A DNA stretch of 5,537 nucleotides from Clostridia bacterium (GTDB lineage: Bacteria > Bacillota > Clostridia > Christensenellales > CALWSW01). Location of the stretch: positions 701 to 6,237 of the forward strand of contig JAHZEH010000119.1 in assembly GCA_019421925.1 (NCBI GenBank), written 5' to 3'. The translations under genes were made by a program, and so were the position numbers. The notes beneath the pieces were generated by a model that was not told where the DNA came from, searched no databases, and was given only the letters and a program-made list of their open reading frames with translations. Shown here piece after piece: positions 1 through 5,537 of this stretch. Every line of letters begins with the position of its first letter. The stretch's first letter is position 1.

Positions 1-1017
1 CACATAATCACAGTCCGCGCCCTCAGCGGCGGCCCCGATGATGGCGCCTGAGGCGTCCTGGAGGAGAGTGGTAGCCCTGGTGTGGAGCATGAGCTTGCCG
101 CCCTGGTTCACATAGGCCTCCCGGAGGCTCTCGCTGCCCCAACTGCCGTAGCCGTTGATGTTGGTCTCCGTGGCCGCGTAGGGGGCGAGACTGTCGGGAA
201 GGTTCAGGATATAGGCGTTGATATCGGGGGACACCAGGGTCATCCCCACGCCCAAGGTCTCAAACATGCCGTACACATCCCGGGTGGCCTCCAGGTTTTT
301 CATGATACGTTCCACGTTTGGGGTGCCCTCGGCCACGGGGAAGTCGTCAAAGTAGTAGCGGCCGGACATGTAATTCTTCATGAGGGCGAGGGACCCGTCC
401 GAGTCCGCCAGCATGAATGCGCCCGTGGCAAAGCGGCCGCTGCCGCCGGTATAATCAAGCTGTTCAATCAGCAGTACGTCTACGCCGTTCTGCTGCAGGC
501 GGTTGGCGGCGGATAGGCCGGCAAAACCCGCGCCCACCACCAACACCTCGCACTCCAGCGTCCGGGTCTCCCCCTTTACCGCCTCCGGAACTGCGCGCAG
601 GGCGTCGAGATCTCCCCCGGCCTGGGTGAGGGCGTCCGCGACGGCGGAAAGGATACCGTTGCTGGAGAGGGTCGCGCCTGCAACGGTGTCCACGGCCAGA
701 CTCTGTTTTTCCAGAATGCGGGCGGGGATGACCTCCTCGGGGTACATGAAGATGAAATAGGTCTCGTCCTGCTCGAGAATCTCAATACCGGTGATCTGAG
801 AATCCGAACAGGTCACGGAGACAGTGATGTCGCCGTTGCTGCCCCGGCCTGAGCCGGTATAGGTGCCCGCAGTATAGGCGGCGGGCTGGGGCGTCTGTGT
901 AACCGCAGGCGCTGCTGACGGGCTGGGCGCTGCCGCTTGTTCTGCGGGCTGTGCGCATGCCGCCATGCTCAGCGGGAGCAGCAGGCAGAGCAGCAGGGAA
1001 AGAAAACGTTTGAACAT
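1..1017 (-). CDS. Exported FMN/FAD flavoprotein reductase, lipoprotein type (partial, 3' end beyond window)
   Basis: The reading frame is open for 339 codons from ATG at 1017 to the left edge, so the C-terminus is missing; relatives are usually near 500-600 residues. Residues 1-21 form a lipoprotein-like signal: K3-R4, a Leu-rich core and MAAC with C21 as the likely lipidated cysteine (weak lipobox). A Pro/Ala-rich linker (22-47) follows. Residues about 48-125 are an FMN-binding domain with the flavinylation motif DTVAGAT (110-116), so T116 is the expected ApbE attachment site. Residues about 155 onward start an FAD_binding_2 domain: Rossmann motif VVGAGFAG (160-167), E185 ending the second strand, and GGSGRFATG (191-199). 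The family includes fumarate, urocanate and related respiratory reductases working outside the membrane. Substrate cannot be read, since the catalytic region lies outside the window. No CxxCH haem motif is seen in the visible part. It is probably activated by the upstream MerR protein. Confidence 0.9.
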   Translation of the reverse strand, partial: MFKRFLSLLLCLLLPLSMAACAQPAEQAAAPSPSAAPAVTQTPQPAAYTAGTYTGSGRGSNGDITVSVTCSDSQITGIEILEQDETYFIFMYPEEVIPARILEKQSLAVDTVAGATLSSNGILSAVADALTQAGGDLDALRAVPEAVKGETRTLECEVLVVGAGFAGLSAANRLQQNGVDVLLIEQLDYTGGSGRFATGAFMLADSDGSLALMKNYMSGRYYFDDFPVAEGTPNVERIMKNLEATRDVYGMFETLGVGMTLVSPDINAYILNLPDSLAPYAATETNINGYGSWGSESLREAYVNQGGKLMLHTRATTLLQDASGAIIGAAAEGADCDYV

Positions 1018-1026
1018 GGAGCCATT

Positions 1027-1035
1027 CCTCCTTTT
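1027..1035 (-). promoter_or_regulatory. Ribosome binding site of the flavoprotein gene
   Basis: AAAAGGAGG on the minus strand ends nine bases before the ATG at 1017. It fixes the start of the flavoprotein directly ahead of the signal peptide. Confidence 0.85.
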
Positions 1036-1070
1036 GTATTGCCCAGAGGGGATTGCCTGGGCCTAACAAA

Positions 1071-1101
1071 AGGATACAGAGCGAAGGGCCTTTGGGGTCA
1101 A
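1071..1101 (-). promoter_or_regulatory. MerR-type promoter of the flavoprotein gene (19-bp spacer)
   Basis: The minus strand carries TTGACC (1101-1096) and TATCCT (1076-1071) separated by exactly 19 bases. Such a long spacer makes a promoter poor for RNA polymerase alone and is the hallmark of promoters activated by MerR proteins, which untwist the spacer. The spacer contains AGGCCCTTCGC (1091-1081), including a short AAGG-C-CCTT dyad, nearly identical to the sequence in the merR promoter. Expected transcription start is near 1064, giving a leader of about 47 bases before the flavoprotein ATG. The -35 box is also inside a small hairpin, TGGGG-TCAAG-CCCCA (1093-1107). Binding by the neighbouring regulator is inferred. 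Confidence 0.7.
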
Positions 1102-1114
1102 GCCCCATTTTACA

Positions 1115-1915
1115 TTATTTTTCACGCACTGGGACATAGAATTTGCAGGTGAAATAGGGAATGCCATCCGACTTGTGGAAGGCGGCCGGACGGCTGAAAG
1201 CGTCACCGGCCAGAGCGAGGCCCCGATCCTCCATGAAGTCCCAAATGCCCTGCAAGGAACTGTATTCCAGGGGAGGGGAGACCACCAACCCCGTCACGCA
1301 GAGCCGGGGAGGATGGTACTCCACATGGCTGGAGGCGGCGGGGTCCCAGCCAAGCACGTCCTCCTCAAAGACACCCAGTCCGCTGTCCATTTCAAGCAGG
1401 CCCCGCTCCAGATCTTCGCGGTGGAAGAGAGGGGTATATTTGACCAGAGGCATTCTCTCGGTCCACTGCCGGTAGGTTTCGCCCTGTTTTCCAGCGATAC
1501 GCAGTTGGTTCTTATACTCGAACGAGATGCGGTACAGGCCGGGGCTGGTTTCAAGGCGGAAGGGCTGCTGCGTTCCGTCCTCAGCATAGATGGCCGAGAT
1601 GAAAGACTCAAGATCGGCCTCGCATTTCTGCAGGTAGCGGATCTTTTCCCGCAGACGCTCCAGGCCGCCGTCAAAGACGGGGCGTACGTCCTCCATGTCT
1701 CCGGCGTTGATGAGCTGGGCGGACTCGCTCATTGTATAGCCATAGCCGCGGTACAGCCTGAACCAGCGTAAAACCCCCATCTGCAGGGGATCGTACTCCC
1801 GGTAGCCGGAGGCGTTGCGGGCGGGCTCGCTGATGCAGTTCATCTTTTCAAAATAGCGGATGGCCTCCTTGGATGTTCCAATAATTTTGGCTACCTCGCC
1901 GATCCGGTAGTTCAT
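1115..1915 (-). CDS. MerR-family transcriptional regulator with a C-terminal effector domain
   Basis: This 266-residue protein begins MNYRIGEVAKIIGTSKEAIR, a typical MerR winged helix-turn-helix. Further family marks are R20-Y21 in the recognition region, the wing SGYREY (36-41) and the RLYRGYGYTMSE segment (53-64). Residues about 79-108 look like the dimerisation coiled coil. The remaining 155 residues form a large sensor-like domain ending FYVPVREK, which suggests a GyrI/BmrR-like small-molecule-binding fold. That is inference; there is no Cys pattern typical of metal-sensing MerR proteins. The start at 1915 is chosen over an in-frame ATG at 1951. It has a good ribosome binding site seven bases upstream, and the 1951 ATG overlaps the -10 box of the gene's own promoter. 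The flavoprotein gene follows 97 bases downstream on the same strand. The protein probably activates that gene and controls itself; the inducer is unknown. Confidence 0.92.
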   Translation of the reverse strand: MNYRIGEVAKIIGTSKEAIRYFEKMNCISEPARNASGYREYDPLQMGVLRWFRLYRGYGYTMSESAQLINAGDMEDVRPVFDGGLERLREKIRYLQKCEADLESFISAIYAEDGTQQPFRLETSPGLYRISFEYKNQLRIAGKQGETYRQWTERMPLVKYTPLFHREDLERGLLEMDSGLGVFEEDVLGWDPAASSHVEYHPPRLCVTGLVVSPPLEYSSLQGIWDFMEDRGLALAGDAFSRPAAFHKSDGIPYFTCKFYVPVREK

Positions 1916-1922
1916 GACCCAA

Positions 1923-1932
1923 CTCTCCTTTT
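1923..1932 (-). promoter_or_regulatory. Ribosome binding site deciding the merR start
   Basis: AAAAGGAGAG on the minus strand ends seven bases before the ATG at 1915. It lies inside the longer reading frame that begins at 1951, so translation from 1915 is favoured. Confidence 0.8.
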
Positions 1933-1949
1933 GGACAGTGTTATTATTC

Positions 1950-1980
1950 ATTATAAAACGGCAAAGGGCCTACCGGTCAA
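1950..1980 (-). promoter_or_regulatory. Promoter of the merR gene, also with a 19-bp spacer
   Basis: The minus strand shows TTGACC (1980-1975) and a consensus TATAAT (1955-1950) with 19 bases between them. The spacer contains AGGCCCTTTGC (1971-1961), matching the flavoprotein promoter core at 10 of 11 positions, shifted one base nearer the -35 box. Expected transcription start is near 1943, leaving a leader of about 28 bases. The arrangement fits autoregulation by the MerR protein. No strong dyad is visible in the spacer beyond AGG-C-CCT. Confidence 0.7.
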
Positions 1981-1991
1981 CGGTTTTTGTG

Positions 1992-2036
1992 AAAAAACAT
2001 GCAAAGGGGAGGGCATCCTACCCTCCCCTTTGCATG
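1992..2036 (-). terminator. Rho-independent terminator of the oxidoreductase operon
   Basis: A perfect 16-bp inverted repeat (1998-2013 with 2021-2036) encloses a seven-base loop and, read on the minus strand, is followed by TTTTTT (1997-1992). It begins two bases after the TGA of the alpha-beta gene. It should stop transcription before the merR promoter and so separates the two units. Confidence 0.93.
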
Positions 2037-2038
2037 GA

Positions 2039-4261
2039 TCAGAGCAGTTCGCTCTGGGCACGGGCCTTGAGACGTTCCCAGCGCCGGTCCACCTCCTGCT
2101 GGATGTCCTGGACGATGGGCGCGTACTGCTCCCCGGCCAGATGCTTGGTGCGCCCCATCATGGACAACCAGTCCAGGATGGGCGCCTTTTTGCCCTTGTC
2201 CTCCGGGTTATAGCTGAGGGCGGTTTTGCCGTGCTGGACCTCGTAGAGTGGGAAATAGCAGCAGTCCACCGCCGCGCCGATGACAGAGCGCTCCTTGTTG
2301 GGCGCGTCACCCCAGTTGAGGGGGCAGGCCGAGAGCGCCTTCAGATAGGCCATCCCTCCCTGGCGGGCAAAGTACTGGGCCTTGGCCGCCTTCTGGATGA
2401 AGTCCGCAGGGTGGCTCTCGGCGGCGGTTGCCACATAGGGGATGCCGGTCGCAGCCATGATCTGAGGGGTGTCCTTGTGAAAGAACTGCTTGCCATATTG
2501 GGTTTTGCCCACATGGGAGGTGGAGCTCTTGGCCCCCTTGGGGGTGGAGTAGGAGAGCTGGTATCCGGTGTTCATATAGCCGCCGTTGTCATATTCCAGG
2601 AGGATAAAGGGGACATCCCGCACTGCTGTGCCGATGGCGCTGCCCATGCCGATATCCATGCCGCCGTCCCCGCTGACCATGATGAAGGTCAACTCCTGGT
2701 TGGACAGCTCCCCGCGGGCCATCCTCTGGCGGTACATCTCGATGAGCCCGGAGAGGGTGGCAGGGCCGTTCTGGAAAAGGTTGTGGATAAAGGGGACCTT
2801 GAAGGCGGTTTTGGGGTAGGGGGCCGTGACGACCATGCCGCAGCCCGTGTGGAAGAGCAGGACCACATTGCCCTCAATGCCCCGAAGCAACAGGTTGATA
2901 TTGACCGGAATGCCGCATCCCGGGCAGGCACCGTGCCCTGGGGCCAGGCGTTTGGGCATTTTGGTGGTCTCGCGAACATTGCCTCCCTTGGCGGTGACGG
3001 TCCCATCCTGAATTTGGCAGACAGTGACCCCGAGGGAGGTCTCCTGGGCTGTGACGGGGGCGAAATAGGGTTTGGGATTCAGGTTGGGGTCGCCTGGATG
3101 CTGGCCCAGGTAGTCGAAGGATTGGGGGGAGGAGTCAAATCCCTGGCGAAAGAGCTCCAGGGCGTCCTCCACATAGAAGTCCCGCCCGCCCAGGCCGTAG
3201 ACCCGGCTAAGTACGGGGACAGTACAGCTGTTCTCCTGGAGCATCGCCTTGATCTCCAGCGTCATGTTGCCGCCTCGGGCGCCGTAGCTGTCCTGCCTGT
3301 CGGCCACGACGATAGCCCTGGCGCTCCGGCAGTGCTTCCACAGGGCGTCTGCCGGAAAGGGGCGCAGCAGATTGGCTGTAAAAACGCCCGCCTTTTTACC
3401 TTCCTGGCGCAGCCGGTCGACCGCCTCCCTGGCGGTGTGGAAGCTGGAGCCCAGAACAAAGAGAACCACTTCCGCGTCCCCGCAGCGGTAGCCCTCGGTA
3501 AAGTGGTAGCTCCTGCCTGTGAGGGACTCATATTCCTCAAATACCGCGGGGATGACGGCACGGGCCTCCTCCATCGCCAGATGCAGCTGGTATTTGTTGT
3601 TGAGGATATCGGGCTCGTTCATGTAGGAGCCGATTGTGACGGGGGTTTCGGGGGAGAGGGCCGTATATTCGGGATGGTACTCCCCTAGAAACTGCCGCAC
3701 GTCCTCATCCCGCTCCCAGACGGCGCACCGGCACTTCTGATGGCTGGTAAAGAAGCCGTCGAAGGCCACGATAGCGGGCAGCTTGACCTGCTCAGCCACC
3801 TTGAGGGCGCAGAGGTTGAGGTCGTACACGGCCTGGGGGGTGCTGGCAAAAAAGATCAGCCAGCCGGTGTTGAGGGTATACATGATGTCGCTGTGGTCCC
3901 CCTTGATGGAGAGGGGGCCGGAGACAGTACGGCAGGCCACGTTCATCACCATGGGAAAGCGGGTGCCGGACTGGACGGGGAGCTGTTCCAGGGCGTAGAG
4001 CAGGCCGTTGGCGCTGGTGGCGTTGAAGACGCGGCCCCCGCCGGCGGACGCGCCATAGCAGATCCCCGCAGCGCTGTGCTCCCCCTCCGCGGGGATGAGA
4101 GAAATATCGTGCTCCCCCTCCGATTTCATCAGGTCAAGCTGTTCGGCGATCTGGGTGGAGGGGGTGATGGGGTAGTAGCCCATCACGTGGTAGTTGATCT
4201 GCTTGGCGGCGTAGGCGGCCAGCTCGTTGCCGCTCTCATAGAGAAATTTCTGGGGGCGCAT
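2039..4261 (-). CDS. 2-oxoacid:ferredoxin oxidoreductase, fused alpha and beta subunits
   Basis: This 740-residue cytoplasmic protein oxidatively decarboxylates a 2-oxoacid with CoA, passing electrons to ferredoxin. The alpha part has YPITPST (30-36), AEGEHSAAG (58-66) with E61 as the likely thiamine-activating glutamate, SGPLSIKGDHSD (114-125) and DGFFTSH (168-174). A second alpha domain spans about 261-375 (LLRPFPADAL, 298-307). After a linker (about 376-436) the beta part starts at GHGACPGCG (442-450). C446, C449, C474 and C646 match the four ligands of the proximal [4Fe-4S] cluster. The diphosphate motif is GDGG (531-534) with DNGGYMNTG (558-566). Motifs resemble pyruvate oxidoreductases more than 2-oxoglutarate or indolepyruvate types, but the substrate is not settled. 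Alpha and beta are usually separate genes; here no stop or good internal ribosome site lies between them. The start at 4261 overlaps the preceding gene's TGA by one base. Confidence 0.95.
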   Translation of the reverse strand: MRPQKFLYESGNELAAYAAKQINYHVMGYYPITPSTQIAEQLDLMKSEGEHDISLIPAEGEHSAAGICYGASAGGGRVFNATSANGLLYALEQLPVQSGTRFPMVMNVACRTVSGPLSIKGDHSDIMYTLNTGWLIFFASTPQAVYDLNLCALKVAEQVKLPAIVAFDGFFTSHQKCRCAVWERDEDVRQFLGEYHPEYTALSPETPVTIGSYMNEPDILNNKYQLHLAMEEARAVIPAVFEEYESLTGRSYHFTEGYRCGDAEVVLFVLGSSFHTAREAVDRLRQEGKKAGVFTANLLRPFPADALWKHCRSARAIVVADRQDSYGARGGNMTLEIKAMLQENSCTVPVLSRVYGLGGRDFYVEDALELFRQGFDSSPQSFDYLGQHPGDPNLNPKPYFAPVTAQETSLGVTVCQIQDGTVTAKGGNVRETTKMPKRLAPGHGACPGCGIPVNINLLLRGIEGNVVLLFHTGCGMVVTAPYPKTAFKVPFIHNLFQNGPATLSGLIEMYRQRMARGELSNQELTFIMVSGDGGMDIGMGSAIGTAVRDVPFILLEYDNGGYMNTGYQLSYSTPKGAKSSTSHVGKTQYGKQFFHKDTPQIMAATGIPYVATAAESHPADFIQKAAKAQYFARQGGMAYLKALSACPLNWGDAPNKERSVIGAAVDCCYFPLYEVQHGKTALSYNPEDKGKKAPILDWLSMMGRTKHLAGEQYAPIVQDIQQEVDRRWERLKARAQSELL

Positions 4262-5355
4262 CACACAAGACCTCCTTCCATACGTTTTTCGTCCAGGTAA
4301 CTCTCGCTGGTAATCCAGGAGTTGGCCCCCACGTCGTCGAACTGCACTTCCCTGGGCAGCAGGGCGAGATTGCGTACGAAGTGGACGGGGTGGGGGTGCT
4401 CGGCCTCCAGGCCGCGTACCAGGGCGGCTGTGGGGCAGATCTCCACGCAGCGCAGGCAGCCCTTGCAATGGTGGTAATCCAATCCGGTGTTGACGTAGGC
4501 GGGCTTGCCCCGGTACTCGCCGGGGGCAAACTGGAACACCATGTCCGGACAGGTGCTGTCGCACTGGCCGCAGTGGATGCATTTCTCCGGCAGGAACAGG
4601 GGGAGATAGCCCTGGCGGCTGGCGGAGACGTCGTTGGAGACCAGCGAACCGATGAGGGGATTGACGCCGCCCAGGGGGGCGTTCTCGTAGCCCCAGCGGG
4701 CTTCCTCCTCCATTCGGTCCTCCAGGGGGTATTTTCCGTCCAGGGGAAAGGCGGTCTCCTCTGCGGCCTCGTAACCAGCCCGTACGCCCGAGAGGTTGCG
4801 CTCCAACTGTTCGGGGTATTTTTTGCCCAGGGTCTCTTTGACGATGGAGAGGACGGGTTCCAGTTCCACAAAGCCCGTGGCTTTGGCGACGGCCCCGAGC
4901 ATAACCATGTTGACGCGGGTCTTCTGCTCCATGGCGATGCGCTGGGCGTCCACGCACAGCAGGATGCCCGCGGGGAGACGGAGGTGGTCCCGGGCGTCCT
5001 GGGGGGACGCTGCGGTATTGAGCACAATGCGGGTCTTTTCAGTGACGCCGGCGGTGACGGGGAGTTTGCCGGCCATAGCCTCGTGGAAAAGGCCCAGGAC
5101 ATGGGGATGGAGGATGGGGCTGCTGACGCGGATCTCCCGCCCCGGAGCGGCCCAGCGGACAAAGGCCTTCACGGGGGAGCCCCGTTTCTCCGAGCCGTAG
5201 CTGGAGAAGCTGGCCGCGTTAAAGCCCAGCTTGTCCGCCCCTAGCTCGCCCAGCAGTTTGCCGCACACATTGGCGCCCAGCCCGCCGATGCTCTCCAGCC
5301 GTATCTCAAAACACCCGTTGTCATGCACGGTGGGAAGGGTATGATCCGTGTTCAT
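4261..5355 (-). CDS. 2-oxoacid:ferredoxin oxidoreductase, fused gamma and delta (ferredoxin) subunits
   Basis: This is the first gene of the operon, 364 residues. The N-terminal gamma domain (about 15-200) has ESIGGLGAN (21-29), where relatives often have GxGGQG, then SYGSEKRGSPVKAFVR (52-67). The linker segment SLVSNDVSASRQGY (237-250) is followed by a two-cluster ferredoxin domain. Its CxxCxxCxxxCP sets are C259-C262-C265-C269 and C297-C300-C303-C307, enough for two [4Fe-4S] clusters that carry electrons from the thiamine site to free ferredoxin. About 50 further residues close the protein. The ATG at 5355 lies eight bases from AAAGGAG. An in-frame ATG at 5361 is only two bases away and is less likely. 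The alpha-beta gene follows with a TGATG junction, so the two products are probably made together and assemble into one enzyme. No clear promoter for the operon is visible. Confidence 0.94.
   Translation of the reverse strand: MNTDHTLPTVHDNGCFEIRLESIGGLGANVCGKLLGELGADKLGFNAASFSSYGSEKRGSPVKAFVRWAAPGREIRVSSPILHPHVLGLFHEAMAGKLPVTAGVTEKTRIVLNTAASPQDARDHLRLPAGILLCVDAQRIAMEQKTRVNMVMLGAVAKATGFVELEPVLSIVKETLGKKYPEQLERNLSGVRAGYEAAEETAFPLDGKYPLEDRMEEEARWGYENAPLGGVNPLIGSLVSNDVSASRQGYLPLFLPEKCIHCGQCDSTCPDMVFQFAPGEYRGKPAYVNTGLDYHHCKGCLRCVEICPTAALVRGLEAEHPHPVHFVRNLALLPREVQFDDVGANSWITSESYLDEKRMEGGLV
4271..4279 (-). promoter_or_regulatory. Ribosome binding site of the alpha-beta gene
   Basis: GGAAGGAGG lies within the end of the gamma-delta gene and stops nine bases before the ATG at 4261. 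It supports that start and rules out longer upstream starts in the same frame, which would overlap the first gene. Confidence 0.85.
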
Positions 5356-5363
5356 CTTCATCG

Positions 5364-5370
5364 CTCCTTT
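5364..5370 (-). promoter_or_regulatory. Ribosome binding site of the gamma-delta gene
   Basis: AAAGGAG is eight bases from the ATG at 5355 but only two from the ATG at 5361, so it decides for the 5355 start. Confidence 0.75.
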
Positions 5371-5393
5371 GCTGATGGTATTGCGGTTTGAAC

Positions 5394-5450
5394 TACGCTT
5401 AGCGTACGCTGCGGCTTGGGCTGATATGCGCTTTACGTGGAAAAAGCGTA
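5394..5450. repeat. Clustered TACGCT/AGCGTA half-sites upstream of the operon
   Basis: Four copies of one hexamer occur in 57 bases: TACGCT at 5394-5399 and 5405-5410, and AGCGTA at 5401-5406 and 5445-5450. They build two overlapping palindromes, TACGCT-T-AGCGTA (5394-5406) and AGCGTACGCT (5401-5410). They sit 40-95 bases before the gamma-delta start, where an operator would be expected. Which protein binds, if any, cannot be told from the sequence. Confidence 0.5.
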
Positions 5451-5504
5451 CTTGGACAGGCGACTATAGTTTATCTGGCGGATGCTATGCTGGAAGAAGT
5501 TCAT
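5433..5504 (-). CDS. Possible 23-residue small ORF in the operon leader
   Basis: ATG at 5504 opens 23 codons (MNFFQHSIRQINYSRLSKYA then FST) ending in TAA at 5435-5433. GAGGTG at 5520-5515 stands ten bases upstream, an acceptable ribosome binding site. The frame stays open to the right edge, so this could instead be the tail of a longer or decayed gene. The sequence is not recognised. It ends 77 bases before the gamma-delta start. It could be a leader peptide, a remnant, or chance. Confidence 0.2.
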   Translation of the reverse strand: MNFFQHSIRQINYSRLSKYAFST

Positions 5505-5537
5505 TTTAGAAACACACCTCGGATCGCCGCTTCTTTT

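Larger units (their letters stand above)
5371..5537. other. Leader region upstream of the oxidoreductase operon
   Basis: No recognisable protein gene is seen here. The stretch is visibly less GC-rich than the genes to its left. It holds repeated TACGCT/AGCGTA half-sites, an ACTATAGT palindrome (5463-5470) and a short minus-strand ORF. On the minus strand TATAGT could be a -10 box, but no matching -35 box is seen at 16-19 bases, so the promoter is not assigned. It may lie beyond the right edge or depend on an activator. Confidence 0.5.

Noticed and set aside
82..785. Several short frames on both strands across the left end
   Set aside because: They overlap the continuous flavoprotein frame, which carries the signal peptide and flavin motifs and runs to the window edge.
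1093..1107. Terminator after merR
   Set aside because: The stem is only five base pairs and is followed by AAAGG rather than a T-run on the transcribed strand, so read-through into the flavoprotein gene is likely possible.
1916..1951. Twelve-residue N-terminal extension of the MerR protein
   Set aside because: Its ATG overlaps the TATAAT box, it has no ribosome binding site, and the HTH begins directly after the 1915 start.
1931..3688. 585-codon open frame on the plus strand
   Set aside because: It is antisense to the alpha-beta gene, rich in Gly, Ala, Val, His and Asp as expected from the complement of GC-rich codons, and has no recognisable motif.
4262..4957. Upstream extension of the alpha-beta frame to 972 residues
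   Set aside because: The extra part is Arg/Pro/Gly-rich, lies wholly over the gamma-delta gene in another frame, and the ATG at 4261 has an excellent ribosome binding site and family-typical N-terminus.
4381..5244. 287-codon open frame on the plus strand
   Set aside because: It is antisense to the ferredoxin and gamma domains, whose motifs are clear on the minus strand, and its composition is that of a shadow frame.
1..5537. CRISPR array, tRNA or rRNA gene, insertion sequence
   Set aside because: No regularly spaced repeats, no cloverleaf-like or rRNA sequence and no transposase or terminal inverted repeats were seen.

Overview
The window reads as a GC-rich, anaerobic Bacillota (Firmicutes) chromosome, plausibly a gut clostridium of the Oscillospiraceae type. 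The reasons are strong AGGAGG-type ribosome binding sites, a ferredoxin-dependent 2-oxoacid oxidoreductase, and an exported FMN/FAD flavoprotein of the kind common in gut anaerobes. The lineage is inferred from style, not proven. All supported genes lie on the minus strand, so in transcription order the window runs right to left.

Right end (5537 to 5362): about 170 bases of less GC-rich leader with clustered TACGCT/AGCGTA half-sites and a possible 23-codon ORF. Next comes a tightly coupled two-gene operon (5355 to 2039) encoding a complete 2-oxoacid:ferredoxin oxidoreductase. The first gene is a gamma-delta fusion (catalytic gamma domain plus 2x[4Fe-4S] ferredoxin). The second is a 740-residue alpha-beta fusion with the thiamine diphosphate site and all four cysteines of the proximal cluster. 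The genes overlap by one base (TGATG). The operon ends in a perfect 16-bp hairpin followed by T6.

Middle (1980 to 1115): a MerR-family regulator with its own promoter, whose -35 and -10 boxes are 19 bp apart, the unusual spacing typical of MerR-controlled promoters. Thirteen bases after the regulator's stop codon lies a second promoter with the same TTGACC -35 box, the same 19-bp spacer and a nearly identical 11-base core (AGGCCCTTyGC).

Left end (1017 to beyond 1): a lipoprotein-type flavoprotein with an N-terminal FMN-binding domain and an FAD_binding_2 domain. It resembles the extracellular fumarate/urocanate-reductase-like respiratory reductases and is cut by the window edge.

The regulator very probably controls itself and the flavoprotein. 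The oxidoreductase operon makes reduced ferredoxin inside the cell, while the flavoprotein is predicted to spend electrons on an unknown acceptor outside the membrane. Whether the two units are functionally linked is only an inference from position.
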